Shown: positions 36,123 to 45,433 of the stretch, one piece after another
Position numbering within the stretch: position 1 is the first letter of the stretch
Layout: every line of letters starts with the position of its first letter
DNA from: Oscillospiraceae bacterium
GTDB lineage: Bacteria; Bacillota; Clostridia; Oscillospirales; Acutalibacteraceae
Length of the DNA: 64,000 bases
Direction of reading: 5' to 3'
Assembly (NCBI GenBank): GCA_022650485.1
Contig: JALCPP010000009.1
Span: 32,651-96,650 of the forward strand
Position numbers and translations under genes: made by a program
The notes under the pieces: model-generated
The model's database searches: none
What the model saw: the letters and a program-made list of their open reading frames with translations, nothing else
Told to the model about the DNA's origin: nothing

Positions 36123-37403
36123 TTAGGAAACATTGACAGCGTCGTATTTTTCATCGCATTGTTTCAGAAAATCAGTAATATTTTGTTCCGCGTCTTTTCC
36201 CTCCGCCGCATTTTTGGCAAATTCCTGTGCCAAAGCGGCAAGGTCAAATCCGGAAGGATAGTAGTGGTCGGGGAAGTTTGCTACTTTTCCGTTTGCAATA
36301 TCTTTTTTCACGCCGGCGACTGTTTCGTCTTCCTGTTCCACACCTTCAACTGCAGAAAAAGCAAACTGATCCGTTATGTATTTTTCAGCCGTTTCTTTTT
36401 CCATCATGAAGGAAACGAACTGCTTTGCGGCTTCTTTATTGGGCGATTCGGCACTTACAGCGAACAGAACGTCTACCCCGGATGTCACATAATTTTTGGA
36501 AGAATCATTGGAAGCGGGAAATGCGAACAGATTGACGTTAAAATCGGGATTTACTTTTTTAAATTCGCTGATTGCCCAGTTGCCGTTGATCATCATGGCC
36601 GCATTCCCTTCGGCAAAGGCTTTGTTGCCGTCCGCATAAGTTGTTCCCATATAGTCTTCCTGGGCGAAGGGGAGAAGGGCAAGATATTTTTTGGCAACTT
36701 CCTGATGGGTTGCGGCAAAAGTTGTTTTGCCTGCAAGACGGTCATCGGTGAAATTTTCCGGCTGAAGGTCCGGGGCCATACTGTTCCATGGGGGCAGAGT
36801 ACACCAACTGTCGTTAAACGTAAGTTCAAACGGAGTGATTCCGTCATTCTTTAACTTTTTGCACAGCGCCATAAAGTCATCCCACGTTGTTGGAACTTCG
36901 GCTCCTTCCTGTTTAAAAATCTCTTCGTTGTACAGAACACCGGAGGCATTGGTGGCATAGGGTACGCCGTAAAGTGCTTTCCCCGCATCTTTCTGAACGT
37001 CGTAAACCATTTCTTTGTAGGAATCCTGTATGTTTGAAGCATAGGATTCTTTACTGAGATCTTCCAGCACACCTGCGCTTTGCAGTTCTGTAAACGTGGC
37101 GTCTCCGCCCATTGACAGAACATCCGGAAGATCGTTCTTCGTCAGTCGTGTTTTTAGTACGGTTCCTGCATCCTGCGGGCTGGTCACGGTGATCGTGACG
37201 GACGGGTTTTTCGTGTGAAAATCTGCGGCAAGACTTTTCAGAATTTCCGAGTTTTCCGACTTCGTTGAAAAAAGTTCCAGAGAAACGGGCGCAGTCGAAT
37301 CGCCGGTGCTTCCGGAAGCTGAGTTCTCGCCGGAACACCCCGACAGCGGAACCGCTATCATTGCCGCTGCCATGGTCAATACCATTGCCTGCTTGAATTT
37401 CAT
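36123..37403 (-). CDS. Extracellular sugar-binding lipoprotein
   Basis: Solute-binding protein (family 1, CUT1) of 426 residues. The lipoprotein signal peptide ends in the lipobox LSGC (cysteine at about residue 23), followed by a Ser/Gly linker. Mature domain contains VPYATNASGVLYNEEIF and MMINGNWAISEFKK, typical of alpha-glucoside or maltodextrin binding proteins. Strong GGGAGG before the ATG. The exact sugar is not readable, but the co-encoded GH13 enzyme points to isomalto- or malto-oligosaccharides. Confidence 0.92.
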   Translation of the reverse strand: MKFKQAMVLTMAAAMIAVPLSGCSGENSASGSTGDSTAPVSLELFSTKSENSEILKSLAADFHTKNPSVTITVTSPQDAGTVLKTRLTKNDLPDVLSMGGDATFTELQSAGVLEDLSKESYASNIQDSYKEMVYDVQKDAGKALYGVPYATNASGVLYNEEIFKQEGAEVPTTWDDFMALCKKLKNDGITPFELTFNDSWCTLPPWNSMAPDLQPENFTDDRLAGKTTFAATHQEVAKKYLALLPFAQEDYMGTTYADGNKAFAEGNAAMMINGNWAISEFKKVNPDFNVNLFAFPASNDSSKNYVTSGVDVLFAVSAESPNKEAAKQFVSFMMEKETAEKYITDQFAFSAVEGVEQEDETVAGVKKDIANGKVANFPDHYYPSGFDLAALAQEFAKNAAEGKDAEQNITDFLKQCDEKYDAVNVS

Positions 37404-37492
37404 TTTGAAAACCTCCCAAAATTAGATCAATATTGAAACTCCGTTTTTCGGAGATCCTTGCGGAAAGTAATCGCTGGTAAAAGGATAAAGGC

Positions 37493-38500
37493 TTATATTG
37501 TACGCACGGACCTGCGTTCCATTATTTCAAAGGGCAGAATTTTATTTTTCGCTTTCTTTCCCTGTTCCATTTCCAGTTTCAACATTTGAAAAGCCTGCTT
37601 CCCCATAGCGTAGAGCGGCTGAGAAACGGTTGTCAGTGGGGGAATAGACATTTCTGCTGTTTTTGTATTGTCGTAGCCAATGACTGAAAATGCATCGGGA
37701 ACCTTTAAACCGGCTTCATAAGCCGCTGAAATAGCGCCGACGGCGACTTCATCGCTGCATGCCACGATGGCGGTAAACGGTTCTTGACTGTTTAGTAACT
37801 GCCTGGTAGCGTTCAGACCGGTTTCGTAACTGAATCCGGTGTATTGAATCAGGCTTTTGTTGACGGGAATCCCATGATCGAGCAGCGCATGCTGGTATCC
37901 CTCCAAGCGAAGCTTTCCGGCGACCAGATCGTTTTGTAAACCGGCGAGCATACCGATGCTGCGATGTCCTTTTTCGATTAAATAGGTCGTTGCCGAATAG
38001 GAGGCCTTAAAGTCATCCACCCGGATATAGGGGATTGAATAGCGGGTGGACAGAGTGGAAACCAGCACGCAGGGAATCCCGCATTCTGCCATCAGCGTAT
38101 CAATTTCTTCTTTTGGGGGAAGACTGCAGCCAATGATTCCGTCCACTCTTCTGTGAAGCAGCATTTTTATGTATTCCCTCGTTCTGATTCCTGAGGCGCC
38201 GACATGGCAGATGATTACGCTGTAGCCGGAATTTTGTGCCGCATCTTCCAGCCCGTCAAGTATTTTGACGTAAAAGGTTGTTTCCACCTGAGGAATCAAA
38301 ACGGCAATAATATTGGTTTTGTTCATCTTCAGGTTTCTGGCAACGGCATTGTATCGGTATCCCAGGGCGTCAATTGCCTCCCGTACCCGCTTTTCTGTAT
38401 TTGCGGAAAATCCGGGCAGCCCGTTCAGAACGCGGGAAACGGTTGCTATGGAAACGTTTGCTTTTTCTGCAACGTCTTTAATGGTTGGATTATTCATCAT
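37493..38500 (-). CDS. LacI-family transcriptional regulator
   Basis: Sugar-responsive repressor. The N-terminal helix-turn-helix (TIKDVAEKANVSIATVSRVLNG) is followed by a periplasmic-binding-like sensor domain. About 335 residues. I start at ATG 38500 because LacI proteins place TIKDVA within six residues of the start and GGAG lies upstream; the frame is open to ATG 38518. It is first in the operon, transcribed toward the binding protein, permeases and GH13 enzyme, and probably represses it and itself. A CTCCG/CGGAG mini-hairpin (37439-37453) lies in the gap to the next gene. Confidence 0.92.
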   Translation of the reverse strand: MMNNPTIKDVAEKANVSIATVSRVLNGLPGFSANTEKRVREAIDALGYRYNAVARNLKMNKTNIIAVLIPQVETTFYVKILDGLEDAAQNSGYSVIICHVGASGIRTREYIKMLLHRRVDGIIGCSLPPKEEIDTLMAECGIPCVLVSTLSTRYSIPYIRVDDFKASYSATTYLIEKGHRSIGMLAGLQNDLVAGKLRLEGYQHALLDHGIPVNKSLIQYTGFSYETGLNATRQLLNSQEPFTAIVACSDEVAVGAISAAYEAGLKVPDAFSVIGYDNTKTAEMSIPPLTTVSQPLYAMGKQAFQMLKLEMEQGKKAKNKILPFEIMERRSVRTI

Positions 38501-38522
38501 TTTAAGTGTAATCTCCATTTAC

Positions 38523-38570
38523 GTAATCGTTTACTTCCATTAAAATATCACTATAAATTTAATTTGTCAA
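38523..38570 (-). promoter_or_regulatory. Promoter and LacI-type operator of the sugar operon
   Basis: Minus-strand TTGACA (38565-38570), 17 nt, TATTTT (38542-38547). Just downstream lies GTAATCGTTTAC (38523-38534), an imperfect palindrome centred on CG, the form of LacI-family operators. Position after the -10 box fits repression by blocking transcription. Confidence 0.65.
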
Positions 38571-38580
38571 TATATTTTTT

Positions 38581-38697
38581 ATAAGATATGACGAATCTGC
38601 CGAAGAAATGATTCGGATTAATGGTGCAGAAATCACGACTCTGGCAGGTGTGTCAGAAGCCAAGCGGAGCAGTGCTTTTTATGACCTTTTAATTTAG
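38581..38697 (+). pseudogene. Probable 3' remnant of a lost gene
   Basis: The frame from 38581 to TAG 38697 encodes a protein-like stretch, IRYDESAEEMIRINGAEITT then LAGVSEAKRSSAFYDLLI, with no start codon or ribosome site and an AT-rich non-coding region before it. It looks like the C-terminal end of a protein whose 5' part was deleted, perhaps when the LacI operon was inserted. I do not recognise the family. Confidence 0.35.
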
Positions 38698-38781
38698 AAT
38701 TTCCGTTACTTTTAACATCCGCAGTTTATCTTTATAAATAGAAACAGATGAGAAAATTAAAAAAAGAATGGCAGGGAAGAG

Positions 38782-39015
38782 ATGGAAATGACGTATACAA
38801 TCAGAAATCCAAAGAAAAATATTGTGATTCTCACTTCAATTTGTGAGCGCTTTCCGGGGAAAATTACACTGATCAATGAAGAAGGATATGCAGTGAATGC
38901 AAAATCTGTGATCGGCGTGGTTTATGCGGCGGCTGAATGGCCCATCGTTTTGCTGAAAACTGAGAAACGAGTAACGGATTTCGAGCTGACATTGAAACAA
39001 AATCAATTAATTTAA
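38782..39015 (+). CDS. HPr-like protein without the active-site histidine
   Basis: A 77-residue protein with the HPr-fold pattern: a beta-rich start, then GYAVNAKSVIGVVYAAAEWPIVLL, which corresponds to the HPr Ser46 region NAKSIMGVM. The N-terminal phospho-histidine motif (HARPA) is missing; that position reads ILTSICERF. It therefore cannot take part in PTS phosphotransfer but could act as a Crh-like regulator through the serine in AKSV. No neighbouring PTS gene. ATG 38788 is an alternative start with slightly better spacing to AGGGAAG. Confidence 0.65.
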   Translation: MEMTYTIRNPKKNIVILTSICERFPGKITLINEEGYAVNAKSVIGVVYAAAEWPIVLLKTEKRVTDFELTLKQNQLI

Positions 39016-39492
39016 TGTGTTGATTCAAATAAAAATCAGGGTTGAAAAAGCCTTTTGCCAGGTCTGCTTTTCGAGAAATGATAGGGTACGATGGCGGCAG
39101 ATTCTTGGGTGGAACTTTTGAAATCAGGGAACATTCGGCAGAGCAGGAAGGAGGGAAATGGCAGGTAAACCCAAAGGTTAGCCACGGCTTACTTGTAGAT
39201 TTGCAGCTGAGTCGGCGCAGGTTTAAAATATCTCAAACTCAAGAGTAGAAGTTTTGCTGCAATATGGTAGGAATCGGCTGTAAAACCAGTTGTGATGCGG
39301 CTTTCCAGCTGTTTATTTTTTGCAATTTTGTCAAAAAGCGGCCATGTAAATTCAATGTTTAGAATAGAAAAATAAATCACAATTATAAAAAATATCTAAA
39401 TAGTAATTGACAAGCACCAAAAATATTATTAATATATAATAAAATAGATCAATAAAAATCTTTTATAAAAGTATTAAAGTGAGAGAATATTG
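39016..39492 (+). promoter_or_regulatory. Intergenic region with the ROK-regulator promoter and operator
   Basis: 477 bases without a convincing gene; a 68-codon ORF starting at 39042 has no ribosome site or recognisable domain. Near the end are TTGACA (39407-39412), 17 nt, TAATAT (39430-39435), followed by the 17-nt motif TAAAAATCTTTTATAAA (39453-39469), whose exact reverse complement occurs upstream of the ABC operon at 40758-40774. Confidence 0.55.
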
Positions 39493-40632
39493 ATGAAAGA
39501 ATTAAGAGTGCCTGTAACAGAAAGACGCAGAATAACACGCAACAGAATTTATAATTTGATTTACGAATCTCGTCTGCCGCTGTCTAAGTTGGAAATATCG
39601 CAGACACTGGGGCTCAGTCTTCCCACTGTTTATCAGAATATCACGGAATTATTAAATGCAGGACTGATTGAAGTTGGGCAGGTACAAAGGTCCAGGGGCG
39701 GCCGCAGACCGGTAGGGTATTCCGTTGTCAGCAACGTGAAATTTGCAGTGGGTATTTCAATCACCGCCGGCAAATTACGTTTTCTGGCATCTGATTTAAA
39801 GCTGAAGGAACTGGCGTATAAAAATATTGCAATCGAATCGTTTGAAAGTGAGGATATCGGGAAACAAGTTGCCAAAGAACTGGAAAAATTTCTGGATGCA
39901 AACCGGCTGCATCGCAACCGGATGCTGGGTGTCGGCATTACCATGCCGGCAGTGATGGATGAAGAAAAAGATGAGGTGAAATTGTCACCGACTCTGCGGA
40001 TGCATAATATCAGTCTGAGCACCATCCGCGAACCCATTCCATATACGACTCACATTGAGAATGACGGGAACAGCGGCGGCTTTGCGGAATGGTTTGAATC
40101 GCGGCATACCGTTGGCAGCAACATTGCTTATCTCTATCTTGAAAACGGTGTCGGCGGCACTGTCTTTATCAATGGAGCGCAATATTTTGGAGAAAATAAA
40201 CGCAGCGGTGAGTTTGGCCATATGTGCGTGGAGCCCAACGGCCTTCTCTGCAACTGTGGAAAAAGAGGATGTCTGGAGGCATATTGTTCCGCCCTTCGCA
40301 TCAGTAAAAAGCTTGGTATTACGGTTGAAGAATTTTTCAATGAGCTGAAAAAGGGCAATAATGTAGACTATCAGGTGCTCTGGCAGGATGTGTTGGAGCA
40401 CTTGGCCATTGGAATCAACAATATTCATGTCATGCTTGATTGTGACATTATTCTGGGCGGTTTTCTGTCTCAATATCTGGAACCGTATATGCCGGAACTG
40501 AAACGATTAGTCGCGGAAAAGGATACGTTTGAAGATAATGCGGATTATGTGAAACTGTGCCGTTATCCACACAGGGCAGATATGATGGGGGTTGCATGGT
40601 ACTATATCAAGGACTATATTGAAAAAATTTGA
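39493..40632 (+). CDS. ROK-family transcriptional repressor (XylR-like)
   Basis: A 379-residue regulator: N-terminal winged helix (LSKLEISQTLGLSLPTVYQN at about residues 30-50) and C-terminal ROK sugar-kinase-like domain with the zinc motif C-x-C-x4-C-x4-C (CNCGKRGCLEAYC). ROK regulators of this type sense xylose or glucose. ATG 39493 directly follows a TTG in frame at 39490. It lies upstream of a xylose/multiple-sugar ABC importer and shares a 17-nt motif with its promoter region, so it is the likely regulator of that operon. Confidence 0.9.
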   Translation: MKELRVPVTERRRITRNRIYNLIYESRLPLSKLEISQTLGLSLPTVYQNITELLNAGLIEVGQVQRSRGGRRPVGYSVVSNVKFAVGISITAGKLRFLASDLKLKELAYKNIAIESFESEDIGKQVAKELEKFLDANRLHRNRMLGVGITMPAVMDEEKDEVKLSPTLRMHNISLSTIREPIPYTTHIENDGNSGGFAEWFESRHTVGSNIAYLYLENGVGGTVFINGAQYFGENKRSGEFGHMCVEPNGLLCNCGKRGCLEAYCSALRISKKLGITVEEFFNELKKGNNVDYQVLWQDVLEHLAIGINNIHVMLDCDIILGGFLSQYLEPYMPELKRLVAEKDTFEDNADYVKLCRYPHRADMMGVAWYYIKDYIEKI

Positions 40633-41194
40633 TTTGTGGGAATTTATAAAATTGCACAAAAATATTAGACAATATTTCCAAAAAGGTAAAAACATACAAA
40701 AATATATTGACTACAATGTGAAAAAGTTATATGATTTAGACACTTAAGCAAATACAATTTATAAAAGATTTTTACTTAATACTTATAAGAATCTGCAAAG
40801 AGGCATATAGCTTTTATCTTTGCGTGAAGCAATATGCGAACAAACCAAAGAAAGTTCTTTACAGTATGCAGGCTGCTTCTTGGAAAGAAAGCCCCGTGAG
40901 GGATGTGTCAAATGATTTCCCGGATTGAGGATTTGTTTTCCTTGAGCAGAATGCCAAGCCTCAGTATCTTGCCAAGCCTCAGCATCTAAAGAAAGGGCGG
41001 CGGCCAGCGTCATCTATCCGTATTTTTTTGTTAGATTTTTTTTCTTGCTCCTGTGTGCATTTGGTGTGTGATTCCGTTTTATTATTTAGGAGCGGAGAAA
41101 AATCAAATAGATTCAAAACTCCAAAAACTATATTTTTCATCATTTGGAGCTTTGAAATCAATGAAACAGGAAAATTGTAAGGAGGAAAGTATTG
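40633..41194 (+). promoter_or_regulatory. Long leader of the sugar ABC operon: promoter, operator, tandem repeat
   Basis: 562 bases with no gene. TTGACT (40707-40712), 17 nt, TATGAT (40730-40735) form a promoter. TTTATAAAAGATTTTTA (40758-40774) is the inverted copy of the motif before the ROK gene. An 18-nt unit starting TGCCAAGCCTCAG is repeated in tandem at 40952-40969 and 40970-40987 with one mismatch. T-rich stretches lie at 41025-41045. The ~450-nt leader could fold, but I recognise no known riboswitch class. Confidence 0.5.
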
Positions 41195-42385
41195 ATGAAA
41201 AAACTATTGGCAGCAGTATTGGCATGTATCATGGCAGCATCAATGGTAGCCTGCAGTGGCGGGGAAGGAGGTCAAAACGCGGCGGCGCCTGCGGGTGACG
41301 AAAGCACGACATCAACGGAAGGTGCTGCACCAAAAGAAGGCGGAAAACTGGTGGGTATTTCCATGCCGACCAAATCTCTGGAGCGCTGGAACAGAGACGG
41401 TTCTTACCTGGAAAAACAGTTTAAGGATAAAGGCTGTGAAGTCAAACTTACTTATTCCGACAACAAAATTGATCAGCAGGTGAAGGATATTGAAAACCTG
41501 ATTGCCGACAAAGTGAATCTTCTGGTTGTAGCGGCGATTGACGGCGAGTCCCTCTCCAACGTTCTGAGCAATGCGAAGAGCGCGAATATTCCCGTTATTT
41601 CCTATGACCGGCTGATTATGAATACCGACGCGATCAGCTACTATATCTCGTTCGATAATTACAAGGTAGGTCAGCTGCAAGGTCAGTTTGTGATTGACCA
41701 GCTTGGTCTGAAGCAGGGGGATAAATCCAAAACCTATAATATCGAATTTACGGCGGGTGATCCGGCCGACAACAATGCAACGTTTTTCTTCAATGGTGCA
41801 ATGGATACCTTAAAGCCCTACATAGATGAAGGTATTTTGAAAATTCCGTCCGGTCAGACAACGTTCCAGCAGGCTGGTACCGCCGCATGGGATACCAAAA
41901 AGGCTATGGACCGTATGCAGAACATTCTGGCTTCCTATTATTCCGACGGTAAGACACAGCTTGATGTTGCGCTCTGCTCTAACGATTCGACAGCACTTGG
42001 TGTCACCCAGGCAATCGGTTCCGACTATAAGGGCACGAACAAGCCGATCATCACGGGCCAGGACGGTGACGAAGCGAACCTTGCTAATATCGTTGATGGT
42101 AAACAGTCTATGACGGTTTACAAGGCAGTTGCGAACGAAGCGGTCGCGACACTTGATCTGGGCATGGCAATGCTGGACGGAAAGAAACCGGACAAAGGCC
42201 TGATTGAGTCCTCCGGTTGGGAATTTGACTGCTCTTATGATACGGAATCTTATGACAACGAAAAGGGCATTGTTCCTTCTTATCTGCTCGACCCGATTAT
42301 AGTCACGAAGGAAAATATGAAGAAAGAGCTTGTCGACACCGGGTATTACACGATGGACGGCGATTATTTGAAAGCCAAAAACTAA
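41195..42385 (+). CDS. Multiple-sugar/xylose ABC transporter binding lipoprotein (ChvE/XylF-like)
   Basis: Periplasmic-binding protein type 1 (CUT2 family), 396 residues. Lipoprotein signal peptide with lipobox MVAC (Cys about 19). The mature protein shows GISMPTKSLERWNRDG, DNKIDQQVKDIENLIADKVNLLVVAAID and IISYDRLI-like (PVISYDRLI) hinge regions typical of ChvE/XylF, and QDGDEAN near the ligand site. ATG 41195 with an ideal AAGGAGG. First gene of the importer operon; a hairpin after it likely keeps its expression above that of the ATPase and permease. Confidence 0.92.
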   Translation: MKKLLAAVLACIMAASMVACSGGEGGQNAAAPAGDESTTSTEGAAPKEGGKLVGISMPTKSLERWNRDGSYLEKQFKDKGCEVKLTYSDNKIDQQVKDIENLIADKVNLLVVAAIDGESLSNVLSNAKSANIPVISYDRLIMNTDAISYYISFDNYKVGQLQGQFVIDQLGLKQGDKSKTYNIEFTAGDPADNNATFFFNGAMDTLKPYIDEGILKIPSGQTTFQQAGTAAWDTKKAMDRMQNILASYYSDGKTQLDVALCSNDSTALGVTQAIGSDYKGTNKPIITGQDGDEANLANIVDGKQSMTVYKAVANEAVATLDLGMAMLDGKKPDKGLIESSGWEFDCSYDTESYDNEKGIVPSYLLDPIIVTKENMKKELVDTGYYTMDGDYLKAKN

Positions 42386-42402
42386 TAGAGAAAAGCTGTA
42401 TC

Positions 42403-42432
42403 GGGCGGGGTTGGTTCAGCCCCGCCCACTCT
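42403..42432 (+). terminator. Intra-operon terminator after the binding protein
   Basis: GGGCGGGG (42403-42410) pairs with CCCCGCCC (42420-42427), followed by ACTCTTTAATTT. The short T-run suggests partial read-through into the ATPase gene. Confidence 0.7.
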
Positions 42433-42481
42433 TTAATTTACAAAAACCGTATTTTAAATACGCAGTTCGGGGGGCATTGGC

Positions 42482-44038
42482 GTGCCAGACAATATATTAA
42501 TGATGAAAAACATCACAAAGTTGTACCCTGGTGTCAAGGCATTAGACAATGTGAATTTGGAAGTGGAGCGTGGCGAGATCCATGCGCTGGTTGGAGAGAA
42601 TGGTGCCGGCAAATCAACCCTGATGAATGTTCTAAGCGGGACGATACCATATGGAGAGTATGAAGGAGACATCCTTTATAACGGAGCTGAATGCCAGTTT
42701 AAGCGGATTCACGACAGCGAAAAGCTTGGTATTGTTATTATCCATCAAGAGTTGGCGCTGATTCCGGAGCTATCGATCGGTGAAAACATGTTTCTTGGAA
42801 ACGAAAGACAGGGAAAGCTTGGTGTAGACTGGAACGAAACATACAGTCAGGCAGAGAAACATCTGAGAGAAGTGGGTCTGCAGGAAAAAGCGACAACTTT
42901 AATTAAGGATATCGGAACCGGAAAACAGCAGCTGGTTGAAATTGCAAAAGCGCTTTCCAAGGATGTAAAGCTGTTGATTCTTGATGAACCAACTTCTTCC
43001 CTAAATGAAGAAGAATCGAAGATGCTGTTAGACATGTTGCTGCAGTTTAAAAAACAGGGCATGACTTCTATCATCATTTCACATAAGCTGTCAGAGGTCG
43101 CTTACGTGGCGGACAGAATTACAATCCTTCGTGATGGCTCGACCATTGAAACAATTGACAATGAAGACCGAAACATTAATGAAGACCGCATTATTAAAGG
43201 AATGGTTGGGCGTGAACTGACAAGCCGTTTTCCTTCCAGAGAGCATCATGTCAGTTCGGACATTGTGATGGAAGTAAAAAACTGGAGTGTTCATCATCCG
43301 GTTTATACAGACAAATGTGTTGTGAACAATGTCAGCTTTCTTGTACATAAAGGAGAGATCGTTGGTTTTTCCGGCTTGCAGGGGGCAGGGCGTACCGAGC
43401 TTGCCATGTCACTGTTCGGAAAAAGCTATGGCAGCGGTATTTCCGGTCAGGAATTTCTGAACAATAAAGAAGTGCATCTGAAAACAGAGCAGGAAGCAAT
43501 TGAACATGGGCTTGCATATGTAACTGAAGACCGCAAGACCAACGGGTTGATCTTGATTGATACCATTGCAAAGAATATCACCATGGCACGGCTTCCAAAA
43601 ATCTGTGACAAAAAAGGAATTATTGATGTGGGCATGGAAAACCATGTCGCGGAGAAATACAAAGAGGCGATTGACATTAAGACGCCGACCGTTCAGCAGA
43701 ATGTCGGAAATCTGTCGGGCGGCAATCAGCAGAAAGTGCTGCTTTCAAAGTGGATGTTTGCGGATCCGGATGTTTTGATTTTGGACGAACCGACCCGAGG
43801 AATCGATGTAGGGGCGAAGTATGAGATTTACTGCATTATGAACGATATGGTTGCACAGGGAAAATCGGTCGTTATGATTTCGTCCGAATTGCCGGAGCTT
43901 TTGGGTATGTGCGACAGAATCTATGTTATGAATGAAGGCGCCCTGGTAGCTGAAATGGATAGTGCTGCGGCGACACAGGAAAAAATCATGGGTGCTATTC
44001 TCCGTTCCGGCAAAAAAACCGTACAGAAGGACGCGTAG
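42482..44038 (+). CDS. Sugar ABC transporter ATPase (GguA/MmsA-like)
   Basis: Fused double-ATPase of CUT2 importers, 518 residues. First domain: Walker [10 protein letters not shown], signature region near [14 protein letters not shown], Walker [11 protein letters not shown]. Second domain has the degenerate P-loop GLQGAGRTE usual in this family, signature LSGGNQQKV and Walker [13 protein letters not shown] start 42482 preceded by GGGGGGC; ATG 42500 is an alternative. It energises import of the sugar bound by the preceding lipoprotein. Confidence 0.94.
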   Translation: MPDNILMMKNITKLYPGVKALDNVNLEVERGEIHALVGENGAGKSTLMNVLSGTIPYGEYEGDILYNGAECQFKRIHDSEKLGIVIIHQELALIPELSIGENMFLGNERQGKLGVDWNETYSQAEKHLREVGLQEKATTLIKDIGTGKQQLVEIAKALSKDVKLLILDEPTSSLNEEESKMLLDMLLQFKKQGMTSIIISHKLSEVAYVADRITILRDGSTIETIDNEDRNINEDRIIKGMVGRELTSRFPSREHHVSSDIVMEVKNWSVHHPVYTDKCVVNNVSFLVHKGEIVGFSGLQGAGRTELAMSLFGKSYGSGISGQEFLNNKEVHLKTEQEAIEHGLAYVTEDRKTNGLILIDTIAKNITMARLPKICDKKGIIDVGMENHVAEKYKEAIDIKTPTVQQNVGNLSGGNQQKVLLSKWMFADPDVLILDEPTRGIDVGAKYEIYCIMNDMVAQGKSVVMISSELPELLGMCDRIYVMNEGALVAEMDSAAATQEKIMGAILRSGKKTVQKDA

Positions 44039-44049
44039 GAGGCAGAGGT

Positions 44050-45222
44050 ATGAAAACATTTACAAAAGCATCTACTGTGATGAAAAAATATACGATGTCA
44101 ATTGCGCTGGTGCTGGTCTTCATTTTCTTCTCTATTTTGACGAATGGTAGACTGCTCTATGCGCAGAACGTTTCAAACCTGTTGCTGCAGAATGCTTATG
44201 TTCTGGTGATGGCATGCGGCATGTTGTTATGTATTTTGACCGGCGGCAACATCGACCTTTCGGTTGGCTCAACACTTTGTCTTGTTGCTGCGGTGGCGGC
44301 GCAATTAATGGATAAGGCTTCCATGAGCGCATTTGTTACCATTTTGCTTGCAATTATGATTTCGGCAGTTATTGGTGTTTGGCAAGGTTTTTGGATTGGT
44401 TACATACATGTTCCGCCGTTTATTGCAACCTTGGCAGGCATGTTTCTATTTCGTGGCCTCGGGCGCGTTGTTCTGGCTTCCAAAACCGTCAATATTCAAA
44501 ACAATTCATTCCTGAACGCTTTCATTTCCTATGTGGATGTTCCGGGATTAGATTCAAAATGGTCTCATCCGTCTGCATTGATTGCAGGAATTGCAGTAGC
44601 GGTTTTACTGACCGTTTTGATGCTTATCAGCCGGGCCAAAAAGGTTCAGAAAAACTACGAAGTAGACTCAATGGTATCTACAATTATCAAGATTGTTATT
44701 ATTGATGCCTTGATTATTGCATATTGCTGGAAACTTTCAAACTATAAAGGAATTCCGGTTATGCTGCTTTGGATTCTTCTGGTGGTTTTGATTTTTGCAT
44801 TTATTACCATGAAGACAGCCTTTGGCCGTTATTTTTACGCTGTTGGCGGCAATGAAAAAGCCGCAAAGCTGTCCGGTATTGATCCGAGGCGTGTCTATTT
44901 CTGGGCATATTTTCTGATGAGTGTACTGGCTGGTTTCTCCGGCTTGCTGATGGCTGCTCGTATCGGTGCTGTTGACGGCAACATGGGTAACGCTTACGAA
45001 ATGGATGCAATCGCCGCTTGCTTTATCGGGGGCGCGTCTGCATATGGCGGTTCCGGTACTGTGTCCGGCATTATGGTTGGTGCTATTTTGCTCGGTGTTA
45101 TGAATCAGGGTATGTCTATTTACGGGCTGCCGGATGAATGGCAGTATGTAGTCAAGGGCGCTGTGCTGTTGGCGGCTGTTATCTTTGACGTTGTTTCAAA
45201 CCATAAGGTTGGAAAGCAATAA
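44050..45222 (+). CDS. Sugar ABC transporter permease (GguB/XylH-like)
   Basis: CUT2 permease of 390 residues with about ten predicted membrane segments. Family motifs GGNIDLSVGS and GAVDGNMGNAYEMDAIAACFIGG are visible near the N- and C-terminal thirds. Starts 11 bases after the ATPase stop. The binding protein-ATPase-permease order is the standard xylose/multiple sugar (chvE-gguA-gguB) arrangement. Confidence 0.94.
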   Translation: MKTFTKASTVMKKYTMSIALVLVFIFFSILTNGRLLYAQNVSNLLLQNAYVLVMACGMLLCILTGGNIDLSVGSTLCLVAAVAAQLMDKASMSAFVTILLAIMISAVIGVWQGFWIGYIHVPPFIATLAGMFLFRGLGRVVLASKTVNIQNNSFLNAFISYVDVPGLDSKWSHPSALIAGIAVAVLLTVLMLISRAKKVQKNYEVDSMVSTIIKIVIIDALIIAYCWKLSNYKGIPVMLLWILLVVLIFAFITMKTAFGRYFYAVGGNEKAAKLSGIDPRRVYFWAYFLMSVLAGFSGLLMAARIGAVDGNMGNAYEMDAIAACFIGGASAYGGSGTVSGIMVGAILLGVMNQGMSIYGLPDEWQYVVKGAVLLAAVIFDVVSNHKVGKQ

Positions 45223-45433
45223 AATGCATCTCTATGTGCTTGCGGCACTGGATGATTCTAAACGCGGATTGTACGCGAAGAGAGCATTCGGCGCCGCAGT
45301 GCGCTTTATATGCTACAACAGAGCTTTACAAGTCCAGCGCTAGAATATTATGCGGGATTGTATAAATCCGGTTTGCCATGCAGAAAACGGTGAAAACACT
45401 GTCTGAAACGGCATTACGATGTGAGGTTAACAC

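Noticed and set aside
39042..39248. 68-codon ORF in the gap before the ROK gene
   Set aside because: No ribosome site, no recognisable domain.
40952..40987. CRISPR-like or IS-end repeats
   Set aside because: The two 18-nt copies are directly adjacent with no spacer and no transposase nearby.
40633..41194. Known riboswitch in the long leader
   Set aside because: I could not find the conserved core of any class I know (TPP, purine, c-di-GMP, SAM, glycine, preQ1).
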